Shown here one piece after another: positions 44,701 to 57,900 of a stretch of 64,000 nucleotides of DNA. Made by a program: the position numbers and the translations under genes. This DNA comes from Eutreptiella sp. 'Long Island Sound 2002' (Eukaryota > Euglenozoa > Euglenophyceae > Eutreptiales > Eutreptiaceae), in contig CAXIWF010000954.1 of the NCBI GenBank assembly GCA_964036045.1, positions 1-64,000 of the forward strand, given 5' to 3'. Below the pieces are notes generated by a model. The model searched no databases and was not told the DNA's origin. It saw only the letters and a program-made list of their open reading frames with translations. Position 1 is the stretch's first letter. The number at the start of each line of letters is the position of its first letter.

Positions 44701-46148
44701 CGAGGGGGGGCGATGGGGGGCGATGGGGGGCGATGGAGGGCGATTGCGGGCAATGGGGGGCAATGCGAGGCGATGGGGTGCGAGCTGGGGCGAGGGGGGG
44801 CAATGGGGGGTGATGGGGGGCGATGCGGGGCGATGCGGGGCGATGGTGGGCGATGGGGGGCGAGCGGGGAGCAAGGTGGGGCGATGGGGGGCGAGGGGGG
44901 CTGAGCGGGGTGAGGGGGGGCGATGGGGAGCGATGGGGGGCGATGGGGGGGCGAGGAGGGGCGGTGGGGGGCGATGTGGGGCGATGGGGGACAATGGGGG
45001 GGCAACGGGGGGCGATGGGGAGCGAGGGGGGGCGCTGGGGGGCTATCGGGGGCAATGGGGGGCGCTAAGGGTGGATGAGGGGCGATGGGGGGCAATGGGG
45101 GGCGATTTGGGGCGGTGGGGGGCGATGGGGGGCGATCGGGGGCCATCGGGGGCGATGGCGAGCGATGGGGGGCGATGGGGGGCGAGGGGGGTGAGGGGGG
45201 GAGCTCGGGAGCGATGGGGGGCGATGGGGCGCGAGGAGGGGCGAGGGGGGGCGACGGGGGGCTACGGGATCGATGAGCGGCGATGGGGGCAATGGGGGGG
45301 CAATGGGGGGCGATGGCGGGCGATGGGGAGCGAGGGAGGGCGAGGGGGGTGCGATGCGGGGCGATAGGGGGCGATTGGGGGCGATGGGGGTCAATGGGGG
45401 GCGATGGGGGGCGATGGGGGGCGATCGGGGGCCATCGGGGGCGATGGCGGGCGATGGGGGGCGATGGGGGGCGAGGGGGGGCGAGGGGGGTGAGGGGGGG
45501 AGCTGGGGAGCGATGGGGGGCGATGGGGGGCGAGGAGGGGCGAGGGGGGGCGAGGGGGGGCGGTGGGGTCCATGAGCGGCGATGGGGGCCAATGGGGGGG
45601 CAATGGGGAGCGAGGGAGGGCGAGGGGGGGGCGGTGCGGGGCGATAGGGGGCGATGGGGGGCGATGCAGAGTGAGGGGGTGCGAGGGGGGGGCGATCCGG
45701 AGCAATCCGGGGCGATGGGGGGCGATGAGGGGGCGATGGGGGGCGAGGGGGGGCGAGGAGGGGCGATAGGGGGCGATGGGGGGCGATGGCGGGCGTCGGG
45801 GGGTGAGGGGGGGCGAAGGGGGGTGGTGGGGTGCGATGGGGGGAAATTGGGGGGCAATGGGGGGCGATGGGGGGCGATGGGGGACGAGGGGGGGCGAGGA
45901 GGGGCGATGCGGGGCGATGGGGCGCGATGGCGGGCGTTGGGGGGCGAGGGGGGGCAAGGGGGGGTTGGTGGAGTGCGTTGGGGGGCAATGGGGCCCGATG
46001 GGGGGCGATGCGCGGCGCTGCGGGGCGATGGGGGGCGATGGGGGGCGATGGGGGGCGATGGGGGGCGATGGGGGGGGCAATGGGGGGGGCAATGGGTGGC
46101 GATGGGGGGCGATGGGGGGCGATGGGGGGCGATGGGGGGCGATGGGGA
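41757..46148 (+). repeat. Decamer satellite array, right arm, first part
   Basis: GATGGGGGGC units in the same direction as the left arm. Tags occur in the left-arm order: GCAATGAGGGGGTGAGG at about 41,786 (left 1,370), CTGCTAAGGG at 42,226 (left 1,857/2,424), CCGTAGCGATCC at about 43,002 and 43,198 (left 3,100/3,291), CTCCGGAACCTTC at 43,715 (left 3,822), CTCCGGAATCTTC at 43,997 (left 4,210), GAGCGGGGAGCAAGG near 44,862 (left near 5,044), CCGGAGCAATCC at 45,697 (left 5,846). The 567-bp duplication of the left arm is single copy here. No gene is seen. Confidence 0.94.
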
Positions 46149-46747
46149 GCGAAGTGGTTGCGAAGCGGTCGCGAAGTGGTCGCGAAGTGGTCGCGAAGTG
46201 GTGGCGAAGTGGTCGCGAAGTGGTCGCGAAGTGGTCGCGAAGTGGACGCGAAGTGGTCGCGAAGTGGTTGCGAAGTGGTCGCGAAGTGGTCGCGAAGTGG
46301 CCGTGAAGTGGTCGCGAAGTGGTCGCGCAGAGGTCGCGAAGAGGTCGCGAAGTGGTCGCGAAGTGGTCGCGAAGTGGTCGCGAAGTGGTCGCGAAGTGGT
46401 CGCGAAGTGGTTGCAATTGTCGCGAAGTGGTCGCGAAGTGGTCGCGAAGTGGTCGCGAAGTGGTCGCGAAGTGGTCGCGAATTGGCCGCGAAGTGCTCGC
46501 GATTGTCGTGAAGTGGTCGCAAAGTGGTCGCGAAGTGGTCGCGAAGTGGTCGCGAAGTGGTCGCGAAGTGGTCGCGAAGTGGTCGCGAAGTGGTCACGAA
46601 GTGGTCGCGAAGTGGTCGCGAAGTAGTCGCGAAGTGGTCGCGAAGTGGTCGCGAATTCGTCGCGAAGTGGTCGCGAAGTCTTCGCGAAGTGGTCGCGAAC
46701 TGGTCGCGAAGCGGTTGCGAAGTGGTCGCGAAGTGGTCGCGAAGTGC
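46149..46747 (+). repeat. 11-bp satellite block 5 (GAAGTGGTCGC)
   Basis: About 54 units, the longest of the six blocks. It has the common left junction and the CTCCGGGG right junction of block 1, plus GAATTCGTCGCG near 46,652. It also carries a GCGCAGAGGTCGCGAAGAGG unit otherwise typical (as GCGCAAAGG) of blocks 3, 4 and 6. Its mixed markers suggest a longer ancestral block from which the others lost parts, or exchange between blocks. Confidence 0.95.
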
Positions 46748-49700
46748 GCTCCGGGGCGATCTGGGGCGATGGGGGGCGAGGGGGGGCGAGGGGGGCGATG
46801 GGGGGCAACGGGGGGCGTACGGGGGCGATGGGGGGCGATGGGAGGCGATGGGGGGCTATCGGTGGCGATGGGGGGGCAATGGGGGGCGATGGAGGGCGAT
46901 GGGTGGCGAGGGGGGGCAATGCGGGGCGATGGTGGGCGATGGGGGGCGATGCGGGGCGATGGTGGGCAATGGGGGGAGAGGGGGGGCGATGGGGGGCGAT
47001 GGGGGGCGAGGGGGGGCGAGGGGGGCAATGGGTGGCGTTGGGGGGCGATGGGGGGCGATGGGAGGCGATGGGGGGCAATGGGGGGGCAATGGGGGGGGGA
47101 TGGGGGGCGATGGGGGGCGAGAGGGGGCTTTCGGGGGCGATCGGGGGCGATGGGGGCGATTGGGGGCGATGGGGGGGCAATGGGGGGTGATGGGGGGCGA
47201 TGAGTGGCGAGCGGGGGCGATGCGGGGCGATGGTGGGCGATGGGGGGTGAGGGGGGGCGATGGGGGGCGAAGGGGGGCGTTTGGGGTGCGAGGGGGGGCG
47301 GTGGGGAGCGATGGGGGGCGGTGGGAGGCGATGGGGGGCGATGGAGGGCGATGGGGGCCCTGGGGGGCGATGGGGGGCGAGGGGGTTCGAGAGGGTGCGA
47401 GGGGGGGCGAGGGGGGGCGATGGGGGGGCGAAGGGGGGCGTCAGGGTACGAGAGGGGGCGACGGGGGGCGGTGGGGGGCGATGGGGGGCGATGGGGGGCG
47501 ATGGGGGGCGATGGGGGGCGAGCGGGGGCGAAGGGGGGCACTGGGGTGCGAGGGGGCGCGATGGGGGGCAGTCGGGGGGGATCTGGGGCGATGGGGGCGA
47601 TGGGGGGCGATGGGGGGCGAGGGGGGGCGATGGGGGGCGATGGGGGGTCGATGGGGGGCGATGGGGGGCGATGGGGGGCGATGGGGGGCGATGGGGGGGC
47701 GATGGGGGGCGATGGGAGGGCGACGGGGGGCGATGGGGGGCGTTGTGTCGCGAGGGGGGGCGAGGGGGGGCGAGGGGGGCTGATGGGGCGCGATGGGGGG
47801 CAATGGGGGGCAATGGGGGGCAATGGGGGGCCATGGGGGGCGGGGGGGGGGCGACGGGGGGCGACGGGGGGCGTGGGGGGGGCGCTGGGGGGGCGAGGGG
47901 GGGGCGAGGTGGGGGGCGATGGGGGGTGGCGCTGGGGGGCGATAGGGGGCGATGGGGGGCGATGGGCGGCGATCGGGGGCGAGGGGGGGTGAGGGGGGGC
48001 GATGGGGGGCGATGGGGGCGGGGGGGGCGAGGGGGGGCGAGGGGAGGCGATGGGGGGCGATGGGGGGCAATGGGGGGCGATGGGGTCAATGAAGGGCGAT
48101 GGGGGGCGATGGGGGGCGATCGGGGGCGAGGGGGAGCAAGGGGGGGCGATCGGGGGTGATGGGGGGCGATGGGGGGCGATGGGGGGCGATGGGGGGCGGT
48201 GGGAGGCGAGGGGGGCGATGGGGGGCTATCGGAGGCGATGAGGGGCGATGGGGGGCGATGGGGGGCGAGGGGGGGCCACCGGGGGCCAGCAGGGGCGAAG
48301 GGGGGTGTTGGGGTGCGAGGGGGCGCGATGGGGGGCAGTGGGGGGTGATGGGGGGCGATGGGGGGCGATGGGGGGGCGATGTGGGGCGATGGGGGGCGAT
48401 GGGGGGCGATGGGGGGCGAGGGGGTGCGAGAGGGTGCAAGGGGGGGCGATGGGGGGCGATGGGGGGCGATGGGTGGCGAGGGGGGCCGAGGGGGGGCAAG
48501 GGGGCCCGATGGGGGGCGATGGGGGGCTGTGGGGGGCGATGGGGGGCGATGGGGGGCGATGGGGGGCGATGGGGGTGGCGAGGGGGGGCAATGGGGGGCG
48601 ATGGGGGATGATGGGGGGCGATGGGGGGCTACGGGGGGCGAGGGGAAGCGATGGGGGGCACTGAGTGGCGAAGGGGGGCGATGGGGAGCGATGGGGGGCG
48701 ATGGGAGGCGATGGGGAGGCCATTCGGAGCAATGGGGGGGCAATGGGGGGTGATGGGGGGCGATGAGTTGCGAGCGGGGGCGATGCGGGGCGATGGTGGG
48801 CGATGGGGGGTGAGGGGGGGCGATGAGGGGCGAAGGGGGGCGTTTGGGGGGCGAGGGGGGGCGGTGGGGAGCGATGGGGGGCGGTGGGAGGCGATGGGGG
48901 GCGATGGAGGGCGATGGGGGCCCTGGGGGGCGATGGGGGGCGAGGGGGTTCGAGAGGGTGCGAGGGGGGGCGAGGGGGAGCGATGGGGGGGCGAAGGGGG
49001 GCGTCAGGGTACGAGAGGGGGCGACGGGGGGCGGTGGGGGGCGATGGGGGGCGATGGGGGGCGATGGGGGGCGATGGGGGGCGAGCGGGGGCGAAGGGGG
49101 GCACTGGGGTGCGAGGGGGCGCGATGGGGGGCAGTCGGGGGGGATCTGGGGCGATGGGGGGCGAGCGGGGGCGAAGGGGGGCGATGGGGGCGATGGGGGG
49201 CGATGGGGGGCGAGGGGGGGCGATGGGGGGGTGATGGGGGGCGATGGGGGGCGATGGGGGGCGATGGGGGGGCGATGGGGGGCGATGGGAGGGCGATGGG
49301 GGGCGTTGGGTCGCGAGGGGGGGCGAGGGGGGGCGAAGGGGGCTGATGGGGCGCGATGGGGGGCAATGGGGGGCCATGGGGGGCGGGGGGGGGTCGACGG
49401 GGGGCGAGGGGGGGCGTGGGGGGGGCGCTGGGGGGGCGAGGTTGGGGGCGATGGGGGGTGGCGCTGGGGGGCGATAGGGGGCGATGGGCAGCGATGGGCG
49501 GCGATCGGGGGCGAGGGGGGGCGAGGGGGGGTGAGGGGGGGCGATGGGGGGCGATGGGGGCGGGGGGGGCGAGGGGGGGCGAGGGGAGGCGATGGGGGGC
49601 GATGGGGGGCAATGGGGGGCGATGGGGTCAATGAAGGGCGATGGGGGGCGATGGGGGGCGATGGGGGGCGAGGGGGAGCAAGGGGGGGCGATCGGGGCTG

Positions 49701-51494
49701 ATGGGGGGCGATGGGGGGCGATGGGGGGCGATGGGGGGCGGTGGGAGGCGAGGGGGGCGATGGGGGGCTATCGGAGGCAATGAGGGGCGATGGGGGGCGA
49801 TGGGGGGCGATGGGCGGCGAGGGGGGGTCACCGGGGGCCAGCAGGGGCGAAGGGGGGTGTTGGGGTGCGAGGGGGCGCGATGGGGGGCAGTGGGGGGTGA
49901 TGGGGGGCGATGGGGGGCGATGGGGGGGCGATGTGGGGTGATGGGGGGCGAGGGGGGCCGAGGGGGGCAAGGGGGCCCGATGGGGGGCGATGGGGGGCAA
50001 TGTTGGGGCAATGGCGGGCAATGGAGGGCAATGGGGGGCAATGGGGGGCGAGGGGGGGGGTGGAGGGGGGGCGAGGGGGGGCCTGGGGGGGCGCTGGGGG
50101 GGCGAGGGGGGGGGCGAGGTTAGGGGCGATGGGGGGGGGGGCTATGGGGGGCGATAGGCCGATGGGCAGGGGTCAGGGGCGAGGGGGGGCGAGGGGGGGC
50201 GATGGTGGGCTGTGGGGGCGATGGGGGGCGATGGGGGCGATGGGGGGCGATGGGGGGGGCGAGGGGGGGCAATGGGGGGGCGATGGGGATGATGGGGGGG
50301 CGATGGGGGGCTACGGGGGGCGAGGGGAAGCGATGGGGGGCACTGAGTGGCGAAGGGGGGCGATGGGGAGCGATGGGGGGCGATGGGAGGCGATGGGGAG
50401 GCCATTCGGAGCAATGGGGGGGCAATGGGGTGCGAGGGGGGCGACGGGGGGCAATTGGGGGCGATGGGGGGGCGAGGGGGGGCAATGGGGGGCAATGGGG
50501 GGCAATGGGGGGGCAATGAGGGGCGATGGAAGGCGATGGGGGGCGATGGGGGGAGATGGGGGGCGATGCGGGGCGATGGGGGGCGGTGGGGGGCGGTGGG
50601 GGGCGATGGGGGGCGATTAGGGCCGATGGGGGGCGCTTGGGTGCGATGGGCGGCGAGGGGGGGCGAGAGGGGGGAGGGGGGGCGAGGGGAGGCGATGGGG
50701 GGCTATGGGGGGCGATGGGGGGCGATGGGGGGCGATGGGGGGCGAAGGGGGGCGATGGGGCGGCAAAGGGGGGTCGATTGGGGGCGATGGGGGGCGAGGG
50801 GGGGCGATCGGGGGCGATGGGGAGCGATGGGGGGCGATGGAGGGCGCTGGGGGGCGCTGGTGGTCGATGGGGGGTGATGGGGGGCAATGGGGGACGCCGG
50901 GGGGCGATGGGGGGCGATTAGGGGCGATGGGGGCGATGGGGGGCGATCGGCAGCGAGGGGGGGCGAGGGATGGCAATGGGGGGCGATGGGGGGCGACGTG
51001 GGGCGGGAGGGGGCAATGGGGGGAATGGGGGGGCAATGGGGGGCGATGGGGGGTGATGGGGAGCGAGGGGGGGCGATCGGGGGCGATGGGGGGCGATGGG
51101 GGGCGACGCGGGGCGATGGGGGGCAATGGGGGGCGATGGGGGGCGATGAGGGGCGATGGGGGGCGATGGGGCGCGATGGGGGGCGGGGGGGGGGCGGTGG
51201 GGGGCGAGGGGGGGCGATGGGGGGCGAGGGGGGGCGATAAGGGGCTGAGGGGGGGCGAGGGGGTCGAGGGGGGGCGATGGGGGGGCAATGGGGGGCGATG
51301 GGGGGCGTTGGGGGGCGAGGGGGGGCGATGGGGGGCGAGGGGGGGCGATGGGGGGCGATGCAGGGCGATGCGGGGCGTTGGGGGAAGAGGGGGGGCGTTG
51401 GAGAGCGATGGGGGGCAATGGGGGGCGGTGGGGGGCGATGCGGGGCGATGGGTGGCGATGGGGGGCGATGGGGGCCGATGGGGGGCGATGGGGA
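46748..51494 (+). repeat. Decamer satellite array, right arm, second part
   Basis: GATGGGGGGC units matching left 8,673-12,414. Tags: GGGCGTACGGGGG at 46,815; CGTCAGGGTACGAGAG at about 47,443 and again at about 49,004 (a local duplication of about 1.56 kb not present on the left); GGCCATTCGGAGCAATGG at about 48,718 and 50,400; GATCGGCAGCGAGG at about 50,945. No gene is seen. Confidence 0.93.
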
Positions 51495-51940
51495 GCGAAG
51501 TAGTTGCGAAGCGGTCGCGGAGTGGTCGCGAAGTGGTCGCGAAGTGGTCGCGAAGTGGTCGCGAAGTGGTCGCGAAGTGGTCGCTAAGTGGACGCGAAGT
51601 GGTCGCGAAGTGATCGCGAAGTGGTCGCGAAGTGGTCGCGAAGTGGTCGTGAAGTGGTCGCGAAGTGGTCGCGCAAAGGTCGCGAAGAGGTCGCGAAGTG
51701 GTCGCGAAGTGGTCGCGAAGTGGTCGCGAAGTGGTCGCGATTGTCGTGAAGTGGTCGCAAAGTGGTCGCGAAGTGGTCGCGAAGTGGTCGCGATTGTTGT
51801 GAAGTGGTCGCGACGTGGTCGCGAAGTGGTCGCGAAGTGGTCGCGAAGTGGTCACGAAGTTGTCGCGAAGTGGTCGCGAAGTGGTCGCGAAGTGGTCGCG
51901 AAGTGGTCGCGAATTCGTCGCGAAGTGGTCGCGAAGTGCG
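51495..51940 (+). repeat. 11-bp satellite block 6 (GAAGTGGTCGC)
   Basis: About 40 units. It shows the block 3/4 subfamily markers (GTGATCGCGAAG, GCGCAAAGGTCGCGAAGAGG, GATTGTTGTGAAG, CTCGGGGG exit) and ends with GAATTCGTCGCG near 51,911. The first unit reads GAAGTAGTTGCG instead of GAAGTGGTTGCG. Confidence 0.95.
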
Positions 51941-54900
51941 CTCGGGGGCGATCTGGGGCGATGGGGGGCGATGGGGGGCGAGGGGGGGCGAGGGGGCGAT
52001 GAGGGGCAACGGGGGGCATACGGGGGCGATGGGAGGCGATGGGAGGCGATGGGGGGCTATCGGTGGCGATGTGGGGCGATAGAGGGCGATCAGGGGCGAT
52101 GGGGGGGCAATGGGGGGCGATGGAGGGCGATGGGTGGCGAGGGGGGCAATGCGGGGCGATGGTGGGCGATGGAGGGCGATGCGGGGCGATGGTGGGCAAT
52201 GGGGGGGGAGGGGGGCGATGGGGGGCGATGGGGGGCGAGGGGGGGCAATGGGTGGCGTTGGGAGGCGATGGGGGGCAATGAGGGGGCAATGGGGGGGGCG
52301 ATGGGGGGCGATGGGGGGCGAGAGGGGGCTATCGGGGGCGATGGGGGGCGATGGGGGGCAATGGGGGGGCAATGGGGGGTGATGGGGGGCGACGAGTGGC
52401 GAGCGGGGGCGATGCGGGGCGATGGTGGGCGATGGGGGTTGAGGGGGGGCGATGGGGGGCGGAGGGGGGCGTTTGGGGGGCGAGGGGGGGCGGTGGGGAG
52501 CGATGGGGGGCGGTGGGAGGCGATGGGGGGCGATGGGGGGCGATGGGGGCCCTGGGGGGCGATGGGGGGCGAGGGGGTTCCAGAGGGTGCGAGGGGGGGC
52601 GAGGGGGGGCGATGGGGGGGCGGAGGGGGGCGTCAGGGTACGAGGGGGGGCGACGGGGGGCGGTGGGCGGCGATGGGGGGCGATGGGGGACGATGGGGGG
52701 CGATGGGGGGCGAGCGGGGGCGAAGGGGGGCACTGGGGTGCGAGGCGGCGCGATGGGGGGCATTGGGGGGGAATCTGGGGCGATGGGGGCGATGGGGGGC
52801 GATGGGGGGCGATGAGCGGCGATGGGGGGCGATGGGGGGGTGATGGGGGGCGATGGGGGGCGATGGGGGGCGATGGGGGGGCGATGGGGGGCGATGGGAG
52901 GGCGACGGGGGGCGATGGGGGGCGTTGGGGGGCGATGGGTCGCGAGGGGGGGCGAGGGGGGGCGAGGGGCGGTGATGGGGCGCGATGGGGGGCAATGGGG
53001 GGCAATGGGGGGCAATGGGGGGCCATGGGGGGCGAGGGGGGGGCGACGGGGGGCGAGGGGGGGCGTGGGGGGGGGCGCTGGGGGGGCGAGGGGGGGGCGA
53101 GGTGGGGGGCGATGGGGGGTGGCGCTGGGGGGCGATAGGGGGCGATGGGGGGCGATGGGCGGCGAGGGGGGGCGACGGGGGGTGAGGGGGGGCGATGGGG
53201 GCGGGGGGGGCGAGGGGGGGCGAGGGGAGGCGAGGGGGGGCGATGGGGGGCAATGGGGGGCGATGGGGTCAATGAAGGGCGATGGGGGGCGATGGGGGCG
53301 ATGGGGGGCGAGGGGGAGCAAGGGGGGGCCATCGGGGGTGATGGGGGGCGATGGGGGGCGATGGGGGGCGATGGGGGGCGGTGGGAGGCGAGGGGGGCGA
53401 TGGGGGGCTATCGGGGGCGATGAGGGGCGATGGGGGGCGATGGGGGGCGATGGGGGGCGATCGGGGGCGAGGGGGGGCCACCGGGGGCCAGCAGGGGCGA
53501 AGGGGCGTGTTGGGGTGCGAGGGGGCGCGATGGGGGGCAGTGGGGGGGGACGGGGGGCGATGGGGGGCGATGGGGGGGCGATGTGGGGCGATGGGGGGCG
53601 ATGGGGGGCGATGGGGGGCGAGGGGGTGCGAGAGGGTGCAAGGGGGGGCGATGGGGGGCGATGGGGGGCGATGGGGGGCGATGGGTGGCGAGGGGGGCCG
53701 AGGGGGGGCAAGGGGGGTCGATGGGGGGCGATGGGGGGCAATGGGGGGGCAATGGCGGGCAATGGAGGGCATTGGGGGGCAATGGGGGGCGAGGGGGGGA
53801 CGGAGGGGGGGCCTGAGGGGGGCGCTGGGGGGGCGAGGGGGGGGGCGAGGGGGGGGGCGAGGTTAGGGGCGATGGGGGGGGGGGGGGGGGGGCGATGGGG
53901 GGCGATAGGGGCCGATGGGCAGGGATCGGGGGCGAGGGGGGGCTGTGGGGGGGCGATGGGGGGCTGTGGGGGGCGATGGGGGGCGATGGGGGGCGATGGG
54001 GGCGGGCGGGGCGATGGGAGGCGATGGGGGGCGATGGGGGATGATGGGGGGCGATGGGGGGCTACGGGGGGCGAGGGGAAGCGATGGGGGGCAATGAGGG
54101 GCGAAGGGGGGCGATGGGGAGCGATGGGGGGCGATGGGAGGCGATGGGGAGGCCATTCGGGGCAATTGGGGGGCAATGGGGTGCGAGGAGGGGCGAGGGG
54201 GGGCAATGGGGGGCGATGGGGGGCGAGGGGGGGTAATGGGGGGCGATGGGCGGGCGAGGGGGGGCAATGGGGGGGCAATGGGGGGCAATGGGGGGGCAAT
54301 AAGGGGCGATGGAAGGCGATGGGGGGCGATGGGGGATGATGGGGGGCGATGGGGGGCTACGGGGGGCGAGGGGAAGCGATGGGGGGCAATGAGGGGCGAA
54401 GGGGGGCGATGGGGAGCGATGGGGGGCGATGGGAGGCGATGGGGAGGCCATTCGGGGCAATTGGGGGGCAATGGGGTGCGAGGGGGGGCGAGGGGGGGCA
54501 ATGGGGGGCGATGGGGGGCGAGGGGGGGTAATGGGGGGCGATGGGCGGGCGAGGGGGGCAATGGGGGGGCAATGGGGGCAATGGGGGGGCAATAAGGGGC
54601 GATGGAAGGCGATGGGGGGCGATGGGGGGCGAGGGGGGGCGATGGGGGGGGATGGGGTGCGATGGGGGGTGATGGGGGGCGGTGGGGGGCGATGGGGGGC
54701 GATGGGGGGCAATGTGGGGGCGATGGGGGGCGATGAGGGGCGATGGTGGGCGCCTGGGGGCGATGGGGGGCGAGGGGGGGCGAGAGGGGGCGAGGGGGGG
54801 CGAGGGGAGGCGATGGGGGGCGATGGGGGGCGATGGGGGGCGAGGGGGGGCAAGGGGGGGCGATCAGCGGCGATGGGGGGCGATGGGAAGCAATGGGGGG

Positions 54901-57900
54901 CAATGGGGGGGCAATGGGGGGGCAATGGAGCGCGATGGGAGGCGAGGCGGGGCGAGGGGGGGCGATGGGGTGCTACCGGGGGCGATGAGGGGCGATGAGG
55001 GGCGATGGCGGGCGACGGGGGGCGATGGGGGCTGAGGGGGGGCGAAGGGGGGAGTTGGGGTGCGAGGGGGGGCGATGGGGGGCGTTGGGGGGCAATGGGG
55101 GGCGATGGGGGGCGATGGGGGGCGATGGGGGGGCGATGGGGGGGCGATGGGGGGGCGATGTGGGGCCAGCGAGGGCGAAGGGGGGCGTTGGGGTGCGAGG
55201 CGGCGCGATGGGTGGCAGTGGGGGGGGACGGGGGGCGATGGTGGGAGATGGGGGGCGATGGGGAGGCAATCGGGGGCGATGGGGGGTGATCGGGGGCGAT
55301 GGGGGGTGAGGGGGTGCGAGAGGGTGCGAGGGGGGGCGAGGGGGGGCGATGGGGGGCGATGGGGGGCCTTGGGGGGCGATGGGGGCCAATGGGTGGCGAG
55401 GGGGGGCCATGGGGGGCCAGGGGGGGCGATTGGGGGCAATGGGGGGGCGATGGGGGGCAATGGGGGGCAATGGGGGGCAATGGGGGGCGAGGGGGGGGTT
55501 GAGGGGGCGCTAGGGGGGCGTGAGGAGGGGCGCTAGGGGGGGCGAGGGGGGGGGGCGAGACGGGGGGCGATGGGGGGGGGCGAGGTGGGGGGCGATGGGG
55601 GGAGGCGATGGGGGGCGATTTGGGGCGATGGGGGGCGATGGGGGGCGATGGGGGCGAGGGGGCGCGAAGGGGGGCGATGAGGGGCGGTTGGGGGCGATGG
55701 GGGGCGACCGGGGGCGATGGGGGGCGATTGGGGGCGAGGGGGGGCGACCGGGGGCGAGCAGGGGCGAAGGGGGCGTTGGGGTGCGAGGGGGCGCGATGGG
55801 GGGCAGTAGGGGGGGGATGGGGGGCGATGCGGGGCGATGGGGGGCGATGGGGGGGCGATGTGGGGCGAGGGGGGGCGATCGGGGGTGATGGGGGGCGAGG
55901 GGGTGCGAAAGGGTGCGAGGGGGGGCGATGGGGGGGCGATGTGGGGCGAGGGGGGGCGATGAGGGGCGATGGGGGGCGAGGGGGTGCGAGAGGGTGCGAG
56001 GGGGGGCGATGGGGGGGCGATGGGGGGCGATGGGGGGCGATGGGGGGCGGTGGGGGCCAATGGGTGGCGAGGGGGGGCCAGGGGGGGCCAGGGTGGGCGT
56101 TGGGGGGCAATGCGGGGGCGATGGGGGGCAATGAAGGGCAATGGGGGGCAATGAGGGGCGAGGGGGGGCTAGGGGGGCGTGAGAAGGGTCGCTGGGGGGG
56201 CGAGGGGGGGGATGAGGTCGGGGGCGATGGGGGGGGCGAGGTGGGGGGCGATGGGGGGCGATGGGGGGCGATGGGGGGCAATGGGGGAGGGAGGGGGCGA
56301 GGCAGGGCGAGGGGAGGCGATGGGGGGCGATGGGGGGCGATGGGGGACGATGGGGGACGATGGGGGTCGATGGAGGGCGAGGGGAAGCGATTGGGGGTGA
56401 TGGGGGGCGATGGGGGGCGATGGGGGGCGATGGGGGGCCATGGAGGGCGATGGGAGGCAATGGGGGGCAATGGGGGGGCAATGGGGGGCGATGGGGGGCG
56501 ATGGGGGGCGAGGTAGGGGCGAGGGGGGGCGAGGGGGTGCGATTGGGGGCGATGGGGGGCGATAGGGGGGCAATGGGGGGCAATGGGGGGGCGATGGGGG
56601 GCAAAGGGGGGGCAATGGGGGGGCAAAGGGGGGGCGATGGGGGGCGATAGGGGGGCAATGGGCGGCGATGAGGGGCGATGGGGGGCGATGGGGGGCGATC
56701 GGGGGCAATGGGGGGCAATGGGGGGAGGCGAGGGGGGGGGCAAGCTGGGGGGCGATAGGGGGGGCGATGGGGGGCGACCGGGGGCGATGGGAGGCGATGG
56801 GGGGCAAAGGGGGGGCAACGGGGGGGCGATGGGGGGCGATAGGGGGGCAATGGGGGGCGATGGGGAGCGAGGGGGGGCCATGGGGGGCGATGGGGGGCGA
56901 TGGGGGGCGAGGGGGAGCGAGGGGGAGCGACGGGGGGCGCCGGGGGGCGAGGGGGGGCGAAGAGGGGTCTTGGGGGGCGAGGGGGGGCAAGGGGGCTATG
57001 GGGGGCGATGGGGTCAATGGGGGGCAACGGGGGGCGATGGGGGGCGATGGGGGGCGATGGGGGGCGATGGGGGCCGATGGGGGGCGATGGGGGGCGATGG
57101 GGGCCGATGGGGGGCAACGGGGGGCGATGGGGGGCGATGGGGGGCGATGGGGGACGATGGGGGACGATGGTGGGCGAGAGGGAGCGAGGGGGGGCGATGG
57201 CAGATGATTGGGGGCGATGGGGGGCGGTGGGAGGCAATGGGCGGCAATGGGGGGCAATGGAGGGAGATGGGGGGCGGGGGGGGGCGATGGGGGGCTATCG
57301 GGGGCGATGGGGGCTGATGGGGGGCGACGGGGGGCGATGGGGGGCGATGGGGGGCGATGGGGGGCGAGGGGGGGCGAAGGGGGGCGTTAGGGTACGAGGG
57401 GGGGAGACGGGGGGCGGTGGGGGGCGATGGGGGGCGATGGGGGGCGATGGGGGGGCGATGGGGGGCGAGGGGGGGCGACCGGGGGCGAGCGGGGGCGAAG
57501 GGGGGCGTTGGGGTGCGAGGGGGCGTGATGGGGGGCAGTGGGGGGGGATGGGGGGCGATGGGGGAAGAGGGGGGGCGATGGGGGGCGATGGGGGGGCGAT
57601 GGGGGGCGATGGGGGGCGATGGGGGCCGATGGGGGGCGAGGGGGGGCGATCGGGGGCGAAGGGGGCGTTGGGGTGCGAGGCGGCGCGATGGGGGGCGATG
57701 GGGGGGCGATGAGGGGCAACGGGGGGCATACGGGGGCGATGGGAGGCGATGGGAGGCGATGGGGGGCTATCGGTGGCGATGGGGGGCGATAGAGGGCGAT
57801 CAGGGGCGATGGGGGGGCAATGGGGGACGATGGAGGGCGATGGGTGGCGAGGGGGGGCAATGCGGGGCGATGGTGGGCGATGGAGGGCGATGCGGGGCGA

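Noticed and set aside
44472-50021. 1,849-codon minus-strand open frame (Pro/His/Arg-rich), plus similar ones at 1,073-6,505 and 59,094-63,737
   Set aside because: They are read-through of the stop-free decamer in the C-rich direction, broken only where variant units create stops. No codon bias, start context, intron or domain separates them from other frames of the same array.
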